Shown one piece after another: positions 1 through 6,662 of a DNA stretch of 8,313 nt (position 1 is the first letter of the stretch; each line of letters opens with the position of its first letter). A model generated the notes under the pieces. That model did not search any database, was not told the DNA's origin, and saw nothing but the letters and a program-made list of their open reading frames with translations. A program made the position numbers and the translations under genes. Origin of the DNA: Candidatus Parepulonipiscium sp. PG-Nun2H_MBin03 (lineage in GTDB: Bacteria > Bacillota > Clostridia > Lachnospirales > Cellulosilyticaceae); the NCBI GenBank assembly GCA_001995005.1, contig MDJN01000168.1, forward strand, positions 1-8,313, in the 5' to 3' direction.

Positions 1-1161
1 AAGCGTAAATACTATAGTATGAGGAAGCCCTATAGTTGACAAGAAATTAGCCACTGCTCCTGCAAATATTTGAGCCGGTGTCACATAACCGCTTGCCGCT
101 GCCTCTCCACTGGCAAATGATGCTACTGCTATAAGAGCAATTACTGCAAGTAATGATTCTAATAACATAGAACCAAATGACACAGGTAGCATATGCTTTT
201 CATTCTTAATTTGCTTAGATGAAGTTCCAGAAGATACCAGTGAATGAAACCCTGATACTGCACCACACGCAATTGTTACAAATAAGAACGGAAACATACT
301 AAGCCCATTTACATTAAACGATGTAAACGCTTGTAAATTTATTGTTGGATTTGAAACAAATACCCCCAACACTGCTGCTGTGATCATAGCTACTAATAAA
401 TATGAGTTTAAGTAATCTCTTGGTTGTAGCAATGCCCATACTGGTGTTATGGTAGCTATTGCTATGTATATAAATACTACTAAATGCCAGTTAGATGCAT
501 CTATAAAAATCGGATTATTAATTCCTAAATATATTCCTAAAATTAGTAGTCCAATTGCAATTGCTGTGTTAACCCATTTATTTAATTTTACATGCTTTAG
601 TATAAGGCCTAGAATTACAGCTTCTACTATAAATATAAGTGATGTGGTTGCAACTGCTCCATTTGCCGTCACAAGCTCTCCTTCGTTATTTATTCCATCA
701 AACGTTGCCGCCACAATATCTGCAAAAGCTGCGATAACTAATATACAAAATAGCCAACAAAAGATTAAAAACATTTTTTTGCCCAATCGTCCAATATATT
801 TTTCTATAATATATCCTATTGTTTTACCTTTATTTTTTACTGATGCATACATCGCCACAAAATCTTGCACTGCACCGAAAAATATTCCACCAAAGACAAC
901 CCATAAAAATACTGGCACCCAGCCAAACATTGCCGCTTGTATCGGGCCATTTATTGGGCCTGCCCCAGCGATGGATGCAAATTGATGACCAAATACTATG
1001 TTTGCGTCTGCAGGCACATAGTCTACACCATCTTCTAATTCATATGCCGGAGTCTTCTTATCTTTATCCACTCCCCACGTTCTTTCTAACCATCTTCCGT
1101 AAAATAAATATGCACCACCTAGTGCTGCTATGGCAATAATCATAATAGTAACACCATTCAT
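1..1161 (-). CDS. cstA: CstA-family carbon starvation / pyruvate transporter, partial (C-terminus missing)
   Basis: Multi-spanning inner-membrane protein of the CstA family, whose characterised members (E. coli CstA and BtsT) take up pyruvate and have been linked to peptide use in starvation. The minus frame is open from the ATG at 1161 to the window edge, giving 387 codons with no stop; the C-terminus is beyond base 1. Family signatures seen: GHQFASIAGAGPINGP at residues 58-73, followed by an aromatic FGW at 79-81; PVWALLQPRDYL at 240-251; and GAVSGFHSLVSSGTSSKQ at 300-317. Hydrophobic helices lie at about 4-20, 82-105, 130-153, 171-188, 198-215, 226-244, 252-270, 288-308 and 330-350. An SD (AAGGGGG, 1171-1177) precedes the start; another ATG at 1168 is out of frame. 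The gene has its own promoter and lies beyond the spoIIIA terminator, so it is a separate unit. Family assignment is confident; the exact substrate is not determined by the sequence. Confidence 0.93.
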   Translation of the reverse strand, partial: MNGVTIMIIAIAALGGAYLFYGRWLERTWGVDKDKKTPAYELEDGVDYVPADANIVFGHQFASIAGAGPINGPIQAAMFGWVPVFLWVVFGGIFFGAVQDFVAMYASVKNKGKTIGYIIEKYIGRLGKKMFLIFCWLFCILVIAAFADIVAATFDGINNEGELVTANGAVATTSLIFIVEAVILGLILKHVKLNKWVNTAIAIGLLILGIYLGINNPIFIDASNWHLVVFIYIAIATITPVWALLQPRDYLNSYLLVAMITAAVLGVFVSNPTINLQAFTSFNVNGLSMFPFLFVTIACGAVSGFHSLVSSGTSSKQIKNEKHMLPVSFGSMLLESLLAVIALIAVASFASGEAAASGYVTPAQIFAGAVANFLSTIGLPHTIVFTL

Positions 1162-1185
1162 TTTTCATTCCCCCTTTAAAAACAT

Positions 1186-1215
1186 CTCAAATATTTCTTT
1201 CTCAAATATTTCTTT
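1186..1215. repeat. Perfect 15-base tandem duplication in the cstA leader
   Basis: The 15-mer CTCAAATATTTCTTT at 1186-1200 is repeated exactly and directly at 1201-1215. It lies between the predicted cstA transcription start (about 1218) and its SD (1171-1177), so it would sit in the 5' untranslated RNA as two AAAGAAATATTTGAG copies. It may be a recent slippage duplication or a repeated binding site; nothing here tells the two apart. Confidence 0.9.
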
Positions 1216-1224
1216 ACATTTGCA

Positions 1225-1253
1225 ATTATATAACTTTATTCTTGCAAAAGCAA
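1225..1253 (-). promoter_or_regulatory. Predicted sigma-A-type promoter of cstA
   Basis: On the minus strand, TTGCTT (1248-1253) serves as -35 and a consensus TATAAT (1225-1230) as -10, with an exact 17-base spacer. The start would fall near 1218, giving a leader of about 57 bases. Upstream, roughly 1255-1290 is rich in A and T tracts and resembles an UP element. A short dyad, CTTGC-4-GCAAG (1241-1254), overlaps the -35 and could be an operator, though it is short. Predicted from sequence only. Confidence 0.72.
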
Positions 1254-1311
1254 GCTTTTTTATTAAAAAAGTTAACATTTTTTTATTATTATTTGCAAAG
1301 TATAGCACACC

Positions 1312-1338
1312 AAAAAGCCCAGACAGAGTCTGGGCTTT
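1312..1338 (-). terminator. Rho-independent terminator of the spoIIIA operon
   Basis: AAAGCCCAGAC (1314-1324) pairs perfectly with GTCTGGGCTTT (1328-1338), giving an 11-bp stem and a 3-base loop. On the minus strand the stem is followed by a run of five T (complement of 1312-1316). On the plus strand there is no T run, so it is oriented to stop leftward transcription from spoIIIAH. It lies about 110 bases past the spoIIIAH stop and before the cstA promoter, separating the two units. Confidence 0.88.
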
Positions 1339-1386
1339 ACTACCTTGTGATAATATTCTATTTAAACAAAAATAAAATCAGTAGTC

Positions 1387-1416
1387 TATAGGATTAATCG
1401 CTAATTTAATCCTATA
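1387..1416. repeat. AT-rich inverted repeat downstream of spoIIIAH
   Basis: TATAGGATTAA (1387-1397) is the exact reverse complement of TTAATCCTATA (1406-1416), giving an 11-bp stem with an 8-base loop. It lies between the spoIIIAH stop (1447) and the GC-richer terminator. On the minus strand a T-rich stretch follows after several bases, so it could be a weak first terminator or a 3'-end stabiliser. Its low GC makes it a poor terminator alone. Confidence 0.6.
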
Positions 1417-1446
1417 TTTATTATGTGCATTTTTATTTATAATATA

Positions 1447-2109
1447 CTAAGAATTCATATGAATTTTAATTTGGCTTACTTTATATCCTGTAGTTCTGCT
1501 TACAATTTCTTCTATTTGAGCAATTTGCTCATTTGTTAATTCTGCTTTATTTACTATTACATCAACGCTTGTATCGTCCATTCTTACATAAACTTCTTCA
1601 AATCCTTTTGCACGTAATAAAGATTCTGAGCCGTTTTCTTTCTCAATTTTTTCTTGTAATGCAAGTAAAGTTTGAGCAGCTTTTGACTTAGTCCCCTCGT
1701 CCACTGCAGTATTTGAGATGTACTCATTTAATTCTTCAATTTGTGAAGAACGTTGTTGCTCTCTTAGCATCTTTTCTTCTGCAAAATAACTTACGTTTAC
1801 AACATTATTAGAAGCAGCTTCCGTAGCTTCTGTTATTTTTGATATAATAACTTCTTGGCCTGTAAGATTTGTAGTTCCTATCATTTCACTTAGTACTAAA
1901 TCACTCTCATCAGCGTCTGGAGCCAATGTTAAAAAGTCTTGAAAATAGTCAATGTCTGTTACGTGTTCTACTACGTTTACTTGTTGATTTGTCGCCTCTT
2001 CTGTAAATGCAGCAACATCATCCGGTGTTGTCAATTGCAAATATCCTGCAATTGCTATCATAAATACTAACACCATAATAATTAATTGGTTTCGTCTAAA
2101 TTGATACAT
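1447..2109 (-). CDS. spoIIIAH: Stage III sporulation protein AH (SpoIIIAH)
   Basis: Mother-cell protein whose C-terminal domain lies in the space between the two forespore membranes. In Bacillus subtilis it binds forespore SpoIIQ and is part of the engulfment ratchet and feeding-tube channel. The product is 220 residues, close to the family norm. It has a short basic N-terminus (RR at 5-6), one transmembrane helix at about 8-26, and a long charged helical region (about 100-160) containing the family motif NVSYFAEEKMLREQQRS. A compact C-terminal alpha/beta domain follows, with LRAKGFEEVYVRMDD and DVIVNKAELTNEQIAQIEEI; it resembles the ring-building fold of secretion-system ring proteins. The ATG has an ideal AGGAGG five bases upstream, and the first base-triplet of TAGGAGG is the spoIIIAG stop. 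It is the last operon gene and ends in TAG. Codons about 19-26 contain an 8-bp inverted repeat (2032-2054). Confidence 0.95.
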   Translation of the reverse strand: MYQFRRNQLIIMVLVFMIAIAGYLQLTTPDDVAAFTEEATNQQVNVVEHVTDIDYFQDFLTLAPDADESDLVLSEMIGTTNLTGQEVIISKITEATEAASNNVVNVSYFAEEKMLREQQRSSQIEELNEYISNTAVDEGTKSKAAQTLLALQEKIEKENGSESLLRAKGFEEVYVRMDDTSVDVIVNKAELTNEQIAQIEEIVSRTTGYKVSQIKIHMNS

Positions 2110-2118
2110 GATATCCTC

Positions 2119-2745
2119 CTATTTCGTTTCCATTTTAAATACCGATACTTTATGTACTGGAATATTTAGTAATGATGATACCGCCTCTATTATTGCAGCT
2201 TTAATTGTGATATCATCTGCTCCGGTAGCTACAATTACTGCGCCTTCTATTTGTGGCATATCCTCTCTAATTACATAAGGTGTGCTTCCGCTTGCCAAAA
2301 TTATCTTGTTTGAATTATCTTCTGATTGTATTGTACGTGTCCCTCCAGATGCATCTGTTTCCACAGTACTGTTTATAGTCTGATTTACATCTGTTGCCAA
2401 CACCTTTTCTGATGAGCTTTTTAGTGTGATCATAACCTCAACGTCTCCTAAGCCGGCCACACCTTTTAAAATGTCTTCTAGCCTTTTTTCGACTTGTTGA
2501 GCATAATCAATCTCTTCATCAGTATTTTTATTAAACGTTTCTTGTGTAGACACTGACCCTATTGGAGGCAGTTGTTCTTCTTCCTTTTCATAGAGCATAG
2601 TAATTAAGATACCTATAATTGCACAACACAAGATTATAGCAATTGCCTTATTTTTTGGTATTTTATCTAATAATGTTTGTTTATTAGCCCCTTCTTTTGC
2701 TGCTTCTCTAACGCTTTGGTTTCTTGGATTTTTTTCTTCTGGCAT
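2119..2745 (-). CDS. spoIIIAG: Stage III sporulation protein AG (SpoIIIAG)
   Basis: Mother-cell membrane protein whose intermembrane domain forms a large oligomeric ring in B. subtilis, the core of the SpoIIIA-SpoIIQ channel. I prefer the ATG at 2745 (208 residues): AAAGGGG at 2754-2760 lies eight bases upstream. The upstream in-frame ATG at 2763 (214 residues) overlaps the spoIIIAF stop as ATGA but has no SD. Order in the 208-residue form: a charged cytoplasmic tail, one transmembrane helix at 33-51, a Glu-rich linker, then the ring-building half with YAQQVEKRLEDILKGVAGLG (81-100) and VEVMITLKSSSEKV (102-115). A polar Thr/Ser/Gly-rich insert spans about 118-150, where family members carry the beta-hairpin that builds the ring's barrel. 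The C-terminal part has IEGAVIVATGADD (166-178) and LLNIPVHKVSVFK (192-204). It is slightly shorter than the B. subtilis protein. Confidence 0.95.
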   Translation of the reverse strand: MPEEKNPRNQSVREAAKEGANKQTLLDKIPKNKAIAIILCCAIIGILITMLYEKEEEQLPPIGSVSTQETFNKNTDEEIDYAQQVEKRLEDILKGVAGLGDVEVMITLKSSSEKVLATDVNQTINSTVETDASGGTRTIQSEDNSNKIILASGSTPYVIREDMPQIEGAVIVATGADDITIKAAIIEAVSSLLNIPVHKVSVFKMETK

Positions 2746-2759
2746 ATCTTTTACCCCTT

Positions 2760-3332
2760 TCATTTTACATCTTGTACTACTATATATATATTAACATTGT
2801 CCAAGTTATAGAAGTCACTTAGTACATTTTTTACTTCTTTTTGTAAATTTTGCTCGCTAATGCCGATGCTCTCGTCCTTTTCACCTATCTTAATTGTTGG
2901 TATCATAATTGCCGTATCCTCTTTTTTATGACTTAATGTTAAATCAATATCCGTAACATGCGGTGTATAATCTTGCATTTGTGCAGATACTGTTACATTT
3001 TCTACCACTAGCTCAAGTTCTTTTTCTATATTTTGAGTAATTTTTTGTGCCTCAATTTGTATAAAGCTCTCTTGCAACTGTTTTTCATAGCCTTCTATTT
3101 GTATCCCTTTATCTGTAACCAAATCAAACTGTTCTTGATAATAAGTTACATATTCATCATATGGCCCCCTTTCAAATATCCCTCCGTTTATTATAGGTGC
3201 AATCATATTATATATTACAATAAAACCTAAAATCAACTTAATATACTTTTTTAGATGAGAATTTGGAAAAATCATCTCTACTACAACTACAAATAACATA
3301 GTCCATATTAGCACTTGCATATAATCTATCAT
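2760..3332 (-). CDS. spoIIIAF: Stage III sporulation protein AF (SpoIIIAF)
   Basis: Mother-cell membrane protein of the SpoIIIA complex; its soluble domain has a ring-building-like fold in B. subtilis. I prefer the ATG at 3332 (190 residues), six bases after the GGGGG of TAGGGGG, whose TAG is the spoIIIAE stop. The upstream in-frame ATG at 3338 (192 residues) directly abuts that SD with no spacing, so it is less likely. Two N-terminal transmembrane helices lie at about 5-22 and 32-48, separated by FPNSHLKKY (22-30), the family's typical short basic loop. The remaining 140 residues are soluble: a charged stretch rich in Gln/Glu, then a C-terminal alpha/beta part ending LQKEVKNVLSDFYNLDNVNI. 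The TGA stop at 2760-2762 leads directly into the spoIIIAG SD. Confidence 0.94.
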   Translation of the reverse strand: MIDYMQVLIWTMLFVVVVEMIFPNSHLKKYIKLILGFIVIYNMIAPIINGGIFERGPYDEYVTYYQEQFDLVTDKGIQIEGYEKQLQESFIQIEAQKITQNIEKELELVVENVTVSAQMQDYTPHVTDIDLTLSHKKEDTAIMIPTIKIGEKDESIGISEQNLQKEVKNVLSDFYNLDNVNIYIVVQDVK

Positions 3333-3342
3333 TTGCATCCCC

Positions 3343-4503
3343 CTACATCAAACTTGCACCAATGCTCATACAAATTGCAACGGCTAGTGTACACAGTATT
3401 GCAACAACGCCCACAATGCTCATCACAAACTCGCACCCTTTAGCTATGTCTGTTGCAATGTTTGCCATCTTCTTATCTCCAATCGGCTCAATTATTGCCC
3501 CTGCAAAATAGTACAGCAATGTATAGGCTAACATCTTAATTAGTGGCATAGATACAAGTAGTACTATCCAAACTATTACACCAAATCCAAACGCATTTTT
3601 TATCATCCCTGATATGCCGATAATCATATCTATAGCACCGCTCACAGCACTGCCCAATATCGGAATAAATTTAGCAGATAACGTAACTCCTACCCTTTTC
3701 ATTGTTGTATCCACAAATGGTAACGACATTCTGTAAATTCCCATCAATGCAATGCTTGCAAAAAATATCGTCTTTAACATCCATTTGCTTATTTTATAAT
3801 ATAACTGGATGAATTTATCTATTTTAAACTCATCACTCATATTGCTGATAACTTGTAATACAATAATGCCAACAACGCTCGGTAACATCAAATTTTGTAT
3901 AACAAATGTTATGACAGTAAGCCCAGTCACTATTATAGGTGAGAGTGCCGCAGACGTTGCAATATACCCAGATGATGCCATAAATGCCAGAATGGTTGGT
4001 AAAATTACAAGCATTATAGATTGCAGTGTTTCTATTGTGCTATAGGCCAAATCAACTACTAATATAAGTGACTGCATAAGACTATATAACACCACTATAT
4101 TGCATACAAAAAATGCTACTTTAGTTGTATTATCCGATTCAAATGCCGAACTTAAATTACTTAGTATATTGCACACTATAATTATTAATATAAATCTGAT
4201 TACCACACTTATGTATGTAAAAAACTCTCCTAATAACCTATTAACAATAAACCCTAAAATGTCTCCTAGTTGCCACCTTGACTGCCCACTTAATATAAGT
4301 GACACTTCTTCCCTTAAATCAAATTCACTAAGCTCCGGTACACTTTGTTGCAACTGCTGTTCTAACTTTTCTATCTCTTCCCAATTAAACATCTCAAGTT
4401 GTATTCTTATAACTTCATCTGCATTTATAGAATCACTAGCAAAGCAATTTGTACTAAAAAAGCACCACATTAAAATTACTACCAATTGTATTTTCTTTTG
4501 CAT
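3343..4503 (-). CDS. spoIIIAE: Stage III sporulation protein AE (SpoIIIAE)
   Basis: The largest polytopic membrane protein of the SpoIIIA complex, thought to form the mother-cell membrane platform or permease-like part. The product is 386 residues, near the family length. It begins with a classical signal-peptide-like segment (KK at 3-4, hydrophobic 6-18, possible cleavage after CFA at 20-22), then an extracytoplasmic acidic region (about 24-80) with WEEIEKLEQQLQQSVPE. Hydrophobic helices follow at about 97-117, 128-150, 160-177, 185-220 (probably two), 243-258, 307-330 and 358-382. The conserved AKFIPILGSAVSGAIDMI (277-294) and the IEPIGDKK loop (338-345) are family hallmarks. The ATG at 4503 follows GGAGGG by six bases. 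The gene starts 12 bases after spoIIIAD and ends in the TAG that begins the spoIIIAF SD. Confidence 0.96.
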   Translation of the reverse strand: MQKKIQLVVILMWCFFSTNCFASDSINADEVIRIQLEMFNWEEIEKLEQQLQQSVPELSEFDLREEVSLILSGQSRWQLGDILGFIVNRLLGEFFTYISVVIRFILIIIVCNILSNLSSAFESDNTTKVAFFVCNIVVLYSLMQSLILVVDLAYSTIETLQSIMLVILPTILAFMASSGYIATSAALSPIIVTGLTVITFVIQNLMLPSVVGIIVLQVISNMSDEFKIDKFIQLYYKISKWMLKTIFFASIALMGIYRMSLPFVDTTMKRVGVTLSAKFIPILGSAVSGAIDMIIGISGMIKNAFGFGVIVWIVLLVSMPLIKMLAYTLLYYFAGAIIEPIGDKKMANIATDIAKGCEFVMSIVGVVAILCTLAVAICMSIGASLM

Positions 4504-4515
4504 CCTGACCCTCCA

Positions 4516-4899
4516 TTAGAGTAAACCGGTTATCAGTTCTATAAGTGCTAAAATCACAGGAGCTGCTACAACAAAAATCATAACTTTAGCCGCAAATTCT
4601 ATCTTTTTACCAATCCCCTCTTCATCCGCATCGTCACATAGTTGATAGGCAAACTCTGCTATATATGCTATCCCTATAATCTTGAAAATAATCGTTAAGT
4701 ATGTGCTGTCCATATTTATTTTATTAGCCAGTTCACGTATTATAGAAAAGATAACATCAAGTTGTGAACATGCCACCATAAAAATAGCCAGCCCCACCAG
4801 CATTCTTACATATATCTCTTTATCACTCTCTATCTCAATCAAAAACTTGCACAATATCACTCCTATAGCCGCAAAGCTTACTATTTGCAAAATGTTCAT
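4516..4899 (-). CDS. spoIIIAD: Stage III sporulation protein AD (SpoIIIAD)
   Basis: Small polytopic membrane protein of the SpoIIIA complex, acting in the mother-cell membrane around the forespore. The product is 127 residues, close to the family norm. Predicted helices lie at about 3-20, 30-50, 67-86 and 103-125. The C-terminal half carries the family signature KIIGIAYIAEFAYQLCDDA (73-91), then the conserved GKKIEFAAKVMIF. SpoIIIAC and AD have been compared with the export-apparatus membrane proteins of flagellar/type III systems. The ATG at 4899 follows GGTGG with seven bases of spacing, a weaker SD than its neighbours; the start is 15 bases after the spoIIIAC stop, the widest junction in the operon. 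Confidence 0.95.
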   Translation of the reverse strand: MNILQIVSFAAIGVILCKFLIEIESDKEIYVRMLVGLAIFMVACSQLDVIFSIIRELANKINMDSTYLTIIFKIIGIAYIAEFAYQLCDDADEEGIGKKIEFAAKVMIFVVAAPVILALIELITGLL

Positions 4900-4914
4900 T
4901 TTTGACCACCGCCC

Positions 4915-5109
4915 TTAAAATGTGAAAAATGTTTGCACAGATTCAAAAAAGTTTGCTATCTCTGTTACCATAAACATAAGCAGTATCAAAGTTCCGATAA
5001 TCCCCACGTAAGATGCTGCATCTTTCATATCAGCCCCTTTTAATAATTCTTGTACCGCCCACATGCCTAGGCACAATCCTGCTACCTTAAAAATTAATGT
5101 CAGTTCCAT
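4915..5109 (-). CDS. spoIIIAC: Stage III sporulation protein AC (SpoIIIAC)
   Basis: Tiny membrane protein of the SpoIIIA complex, 64 residues, close to the usual length of about 65-68. It has two transmembrane helices, at about 5-22 and 34-53, joined by the conserved polar loop LLKGADMKDAASYVG (22-36), and ends in an aromatic tail (FFESVQTFFTF). The ATG at 5109 is preceded by GGGAGG at seven bases; this SD begins at the TAG stop of spoIIIAB. The gene start lies 12 bases after that stop. Confidence 0.95.
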   Translation of the reverse strand: MELTLIFKVAGLCLGMWAVQELLKGADMKDAASYVGIIGTLILLMFMVTEIANFFESVQTFFTF

Positions 5110-5121
5110 TTTTATTCCTCC

Positions 5122-5637
5122 CTATATTAATACAATAACTATTGATAGCCCAACTAAAATACCAATCCCTTTATACAGTTTACTTTGCTTTTCATACCTA
5201 ATCGTCGCCTCATCTGCTTTTCGCCTCAGCTTGCTGATAACCCAGTCTATATTGTTTTTTTGCAATTCCCTGTCAATATGTCCTGCAACAGAACCAAATG
5301 ACTCTAGTATTTTATAGTCATCTTCCTTAAGATGTAAGCTGCCACTCACTTCTACTATAGACTGTTTCCACATCTTCATTGTGTTCACCTCGTCTTTTTG
5401 TGCTAGTTTATATGCAAATATATTAAATAGCTTGTCCACTCCGAACCCAGTTATATCCGCCACTTCTTCCAATGCATAAATTAACGGCGTTAGCTTATAA
5501 TCTATCTCCGATTTTAAAATCTCTAACCCTTTAATAAGCTCTTCTAGTTGCAATATTCTCTTATTTTCATAGTTATCATACAAAAATCCTGCAAGTGTGC
5601 AAGATGATAAAATTAGAACTAATCCTAAAACTCCCAT
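5122..5637 (-). CDS. spoIIIAB: Stage III sporulation protein AB (SpoIIIAB)
   Basis: Mother-cell membrane protein of the SpoIIIA complex, related in fold to GspF-type inner-membrane platform proteins of type II secretion and type IV pilus systems; it probably works with the ATPase SpoIIIAA. I prefer the ATG at 5637 (171 residues, the B. subtilis length): AGGTGG lies five bases upstream. A GTG at 5646 (174 residues) is open in frame and abuts the spoIIIAA stop, but it falls inside that SD. There is an N-terminal helix (about 2-19, with a Cys at 13), a long cytoplasmic all-helical region including LIKGLEILKSEIDYKLTPL and the charged segment RRKADEATIRYEKQSKLYK, then a C-terminal helix KGIGILVGLSIVIVLI reaching the end. 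Both membrane ends and the basic segment before the last helix match the family. Confidence 0.94.
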   Translation of the reverse strand: MGVLGLVLILSSCTLAGFLYDNYENKRILQLEELIKGLEILKSEIDYKLTPLIYALEEVADITGFGVDKLFNIFAYKLAQKDEVNTMKMWKQSIVEVSGSLHLKEDDYKILESFGSVAGHIDRELQKNNIDWVISKLRRKADEATIRYEKQSKLYKGIGILVGLSIVIVLI

Positions 5638-5646
5638 AACACCCAC

Positions 5647-6591
5647 CTACCCTATTGTATTAAAATTGTTATTTACATCTAATATAGCCTCCACAGACCC
5701 TACATGCGGCCTATTAGAGAGTATTACAATGCGTCCAAAAAGCTTTCTGTCTATCATATCTTTTAATCTCGGCTTATTTAAACAATCACTAAGCCCAACA
5801 CCATGTATCGTACATATTATAGATACCCCAACTACTAAAGCATCTTCTAACGCCTTATAATCCTCATCTTTTCCTATCTCATCTACAGCAATAACTTCTG
5901 GCGACATAGACCGTAGCAACATTGTTATACCATACGCCTTTGGGCACGAATCCAATACATCTGTACGTATGCCAATATCATTTTGTGGCACACCATCAAA
6001 ACAAGCCGCAATCTCCGAACGTTCATCCACCAACCCTATATTAAATGACTCTCCCAGACATTCCCCATAGCTTAAATTTCTTATTATATCTCTTAAGATA
6101 GTTGTTTTGCCACATTTTGGCGGAGACACTATGAGCGTATTGCAAATTCTTCTATTTTTAAATATATATGGAACTATATTTTTACTTGAACCTATAACTT
6201 CTCGTGCCACTCTTATATTTATAGCACTTATATTTCTAATAGTTTTTATACTTTTATTCTCAACAACGGTTTTCCCAACTATTCCAACTCTATGCCCACC
6301 TTGTATAGTAATAAATCCTTCTCGTATTTCATCTTCTATGGCATATAGCGAAAATCCGCTTATAAATTTTAAAATCCCTTCTAAATCTTGCTTTGTTGCT
6401 ATGTAACTCTTACTTATTGGACAATCTCCTATCTCAGATAATCCAAATTCTGCGGTATGTGTTCTGATAATAATCGGCTTATTCAGACGTATTCTAATCT
6501 CTTCTACACTTTCAATAACCTTATGACTTGTCCTATCTAGCATAATTCTTATATGCCTAGGCATAACGTCTTTAATCGTATTTATATGCAT
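5647..6591 (-). CDS. spoIIIAA: Stage III sporulation protein AA (SpoIIIAA), secretion-type ATPase
   Basis: Cytoplasmic ATPase of the SpoIIIA complex, related to the VirB11/GspE secretion ATPases; its ATP-hydrolysing motif is needed for forespore development in B. subtilis. The product is 314 residues, near the family length. An N-terminal domain contains EIRIRLNKPI (31-40) and the conserved EIREGFITIQGGHRVGIVGK (88-107). The ATPase core follows: a Walker A-like loop SPPKCGKTT (156-164), the LVDERSEIAA motif (187-196), GIRTDVLDSCPKA (207-219), LLRSMSPEVIAVDEIG (225-240, with Walker B and D237-E238), and a sensor-like TIHG (261-264). The first Walker A residue is Ser, not Gly, and a Lys replaces the usual small residue before CGKT; the catalytic GKT and DE are intact. 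The ATG at 6591 follows AAAGGAG by eight bases. First gene of the operon, with a sigma-E-like promoter just upstream. Confidence 0.96.
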   Translation of the reverse strand: MHINTIKDVMPRHIRIMLDRTSHKVIESVEEIRIRLNKPIIIRTHTAEFGLSEIGDCPISKSYIATKQDLEGILKFISGFSLYAIEDEIREGFITIQGGHRVGIVGKTVVENKSIKTIRNISAINIRVAREVIGSSKNIVPYIFKNRRICNTLIVSPPKCGKTTILRDIIRNLSYGECLGESFNIGLVDERSEIAACFDGVPQNDIGIRTDVLDSCPKAYGITMLLRSMSPEVIAVDEIGKDEDYKALEDALVVGVSIICTIHGVGLSDCLNKPRLKDMIDRKLFGRIVILSNRPHVGSVEAILDVNNNFNTIG

Positions 6592-6599
6592 AAAAATTT

Positions 6600-6606
6600 C
6601 TCCTTT
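6600..6606 (-). promoter_or_regulatory. Shine-Dalgarno of spoIIIAA
   Basis: AAAGGAG on the minus strand lies eight bases before the ATG at 6591. It fixes that start for the first gene of the operon; no alternative in-frame start with comparable spacing is seen in the 71-base gap. Confidence 0.8.
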
Positions 6607-6624
6607 GCGTGATATATTTGTATA

Positions 6625-6653
6625 AGTATATGCACGTATAGGAGAATTTATGA
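6625..6653 (-). promoter_or_regulatory. Predicted sigma-E promoter of the spoIIIA operon
   Basis: On the minus strand, TCATAAA (6647-6653) is followed after 14 bases by CATATACT (6625-6632). Against the B. subtilis sigma-E consensus (KMATATT, 14-15 bases, CATACAMT), the -35 matches five of seven positions including the ATA core, and the -10 matches seven of eight. The position, ahead of spoIIIAA and its SD, and the known sigma-E control of spoIIIA support this. The start would be near 6617, leaving a leader of about 26 bases. A second, weaker -10-like string (TATACAAA) lies just downstream without a good -35. Confidence 0.75.
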
Positions 6654-6662
6654 CTAAAACTT

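Noticed and set aside
449..985. 178-codon plus-strand open frame rich in Ile, Pro and Thr.
   Set aside because: It lies wholly antisense to the well-supported cstA coding sequence and resembles no protein family; a typical shadow frame. The same applies to the other plus-strand frames over the spoIIIA and glgB genes.
1130..1375. 81-codon plus-strand frame across the cstA-spoIIIAH intergenic region.
   Set aside because: It overlaps the cstA start, promoter and the terminator, begins without an SD, and its translation is low-complexity Ile/Phe/Lys from AT-rich DNA.
2032..2054. 8-bp inverted repeat CAATTGCA-7-TGCAATTG, at first sight an operator.
   Set aside because: It lies inside the transmembrane-segment codons of spoIIIAH; AT-rich palindromes of this size arise often by chance and no promoter is visible beside it.
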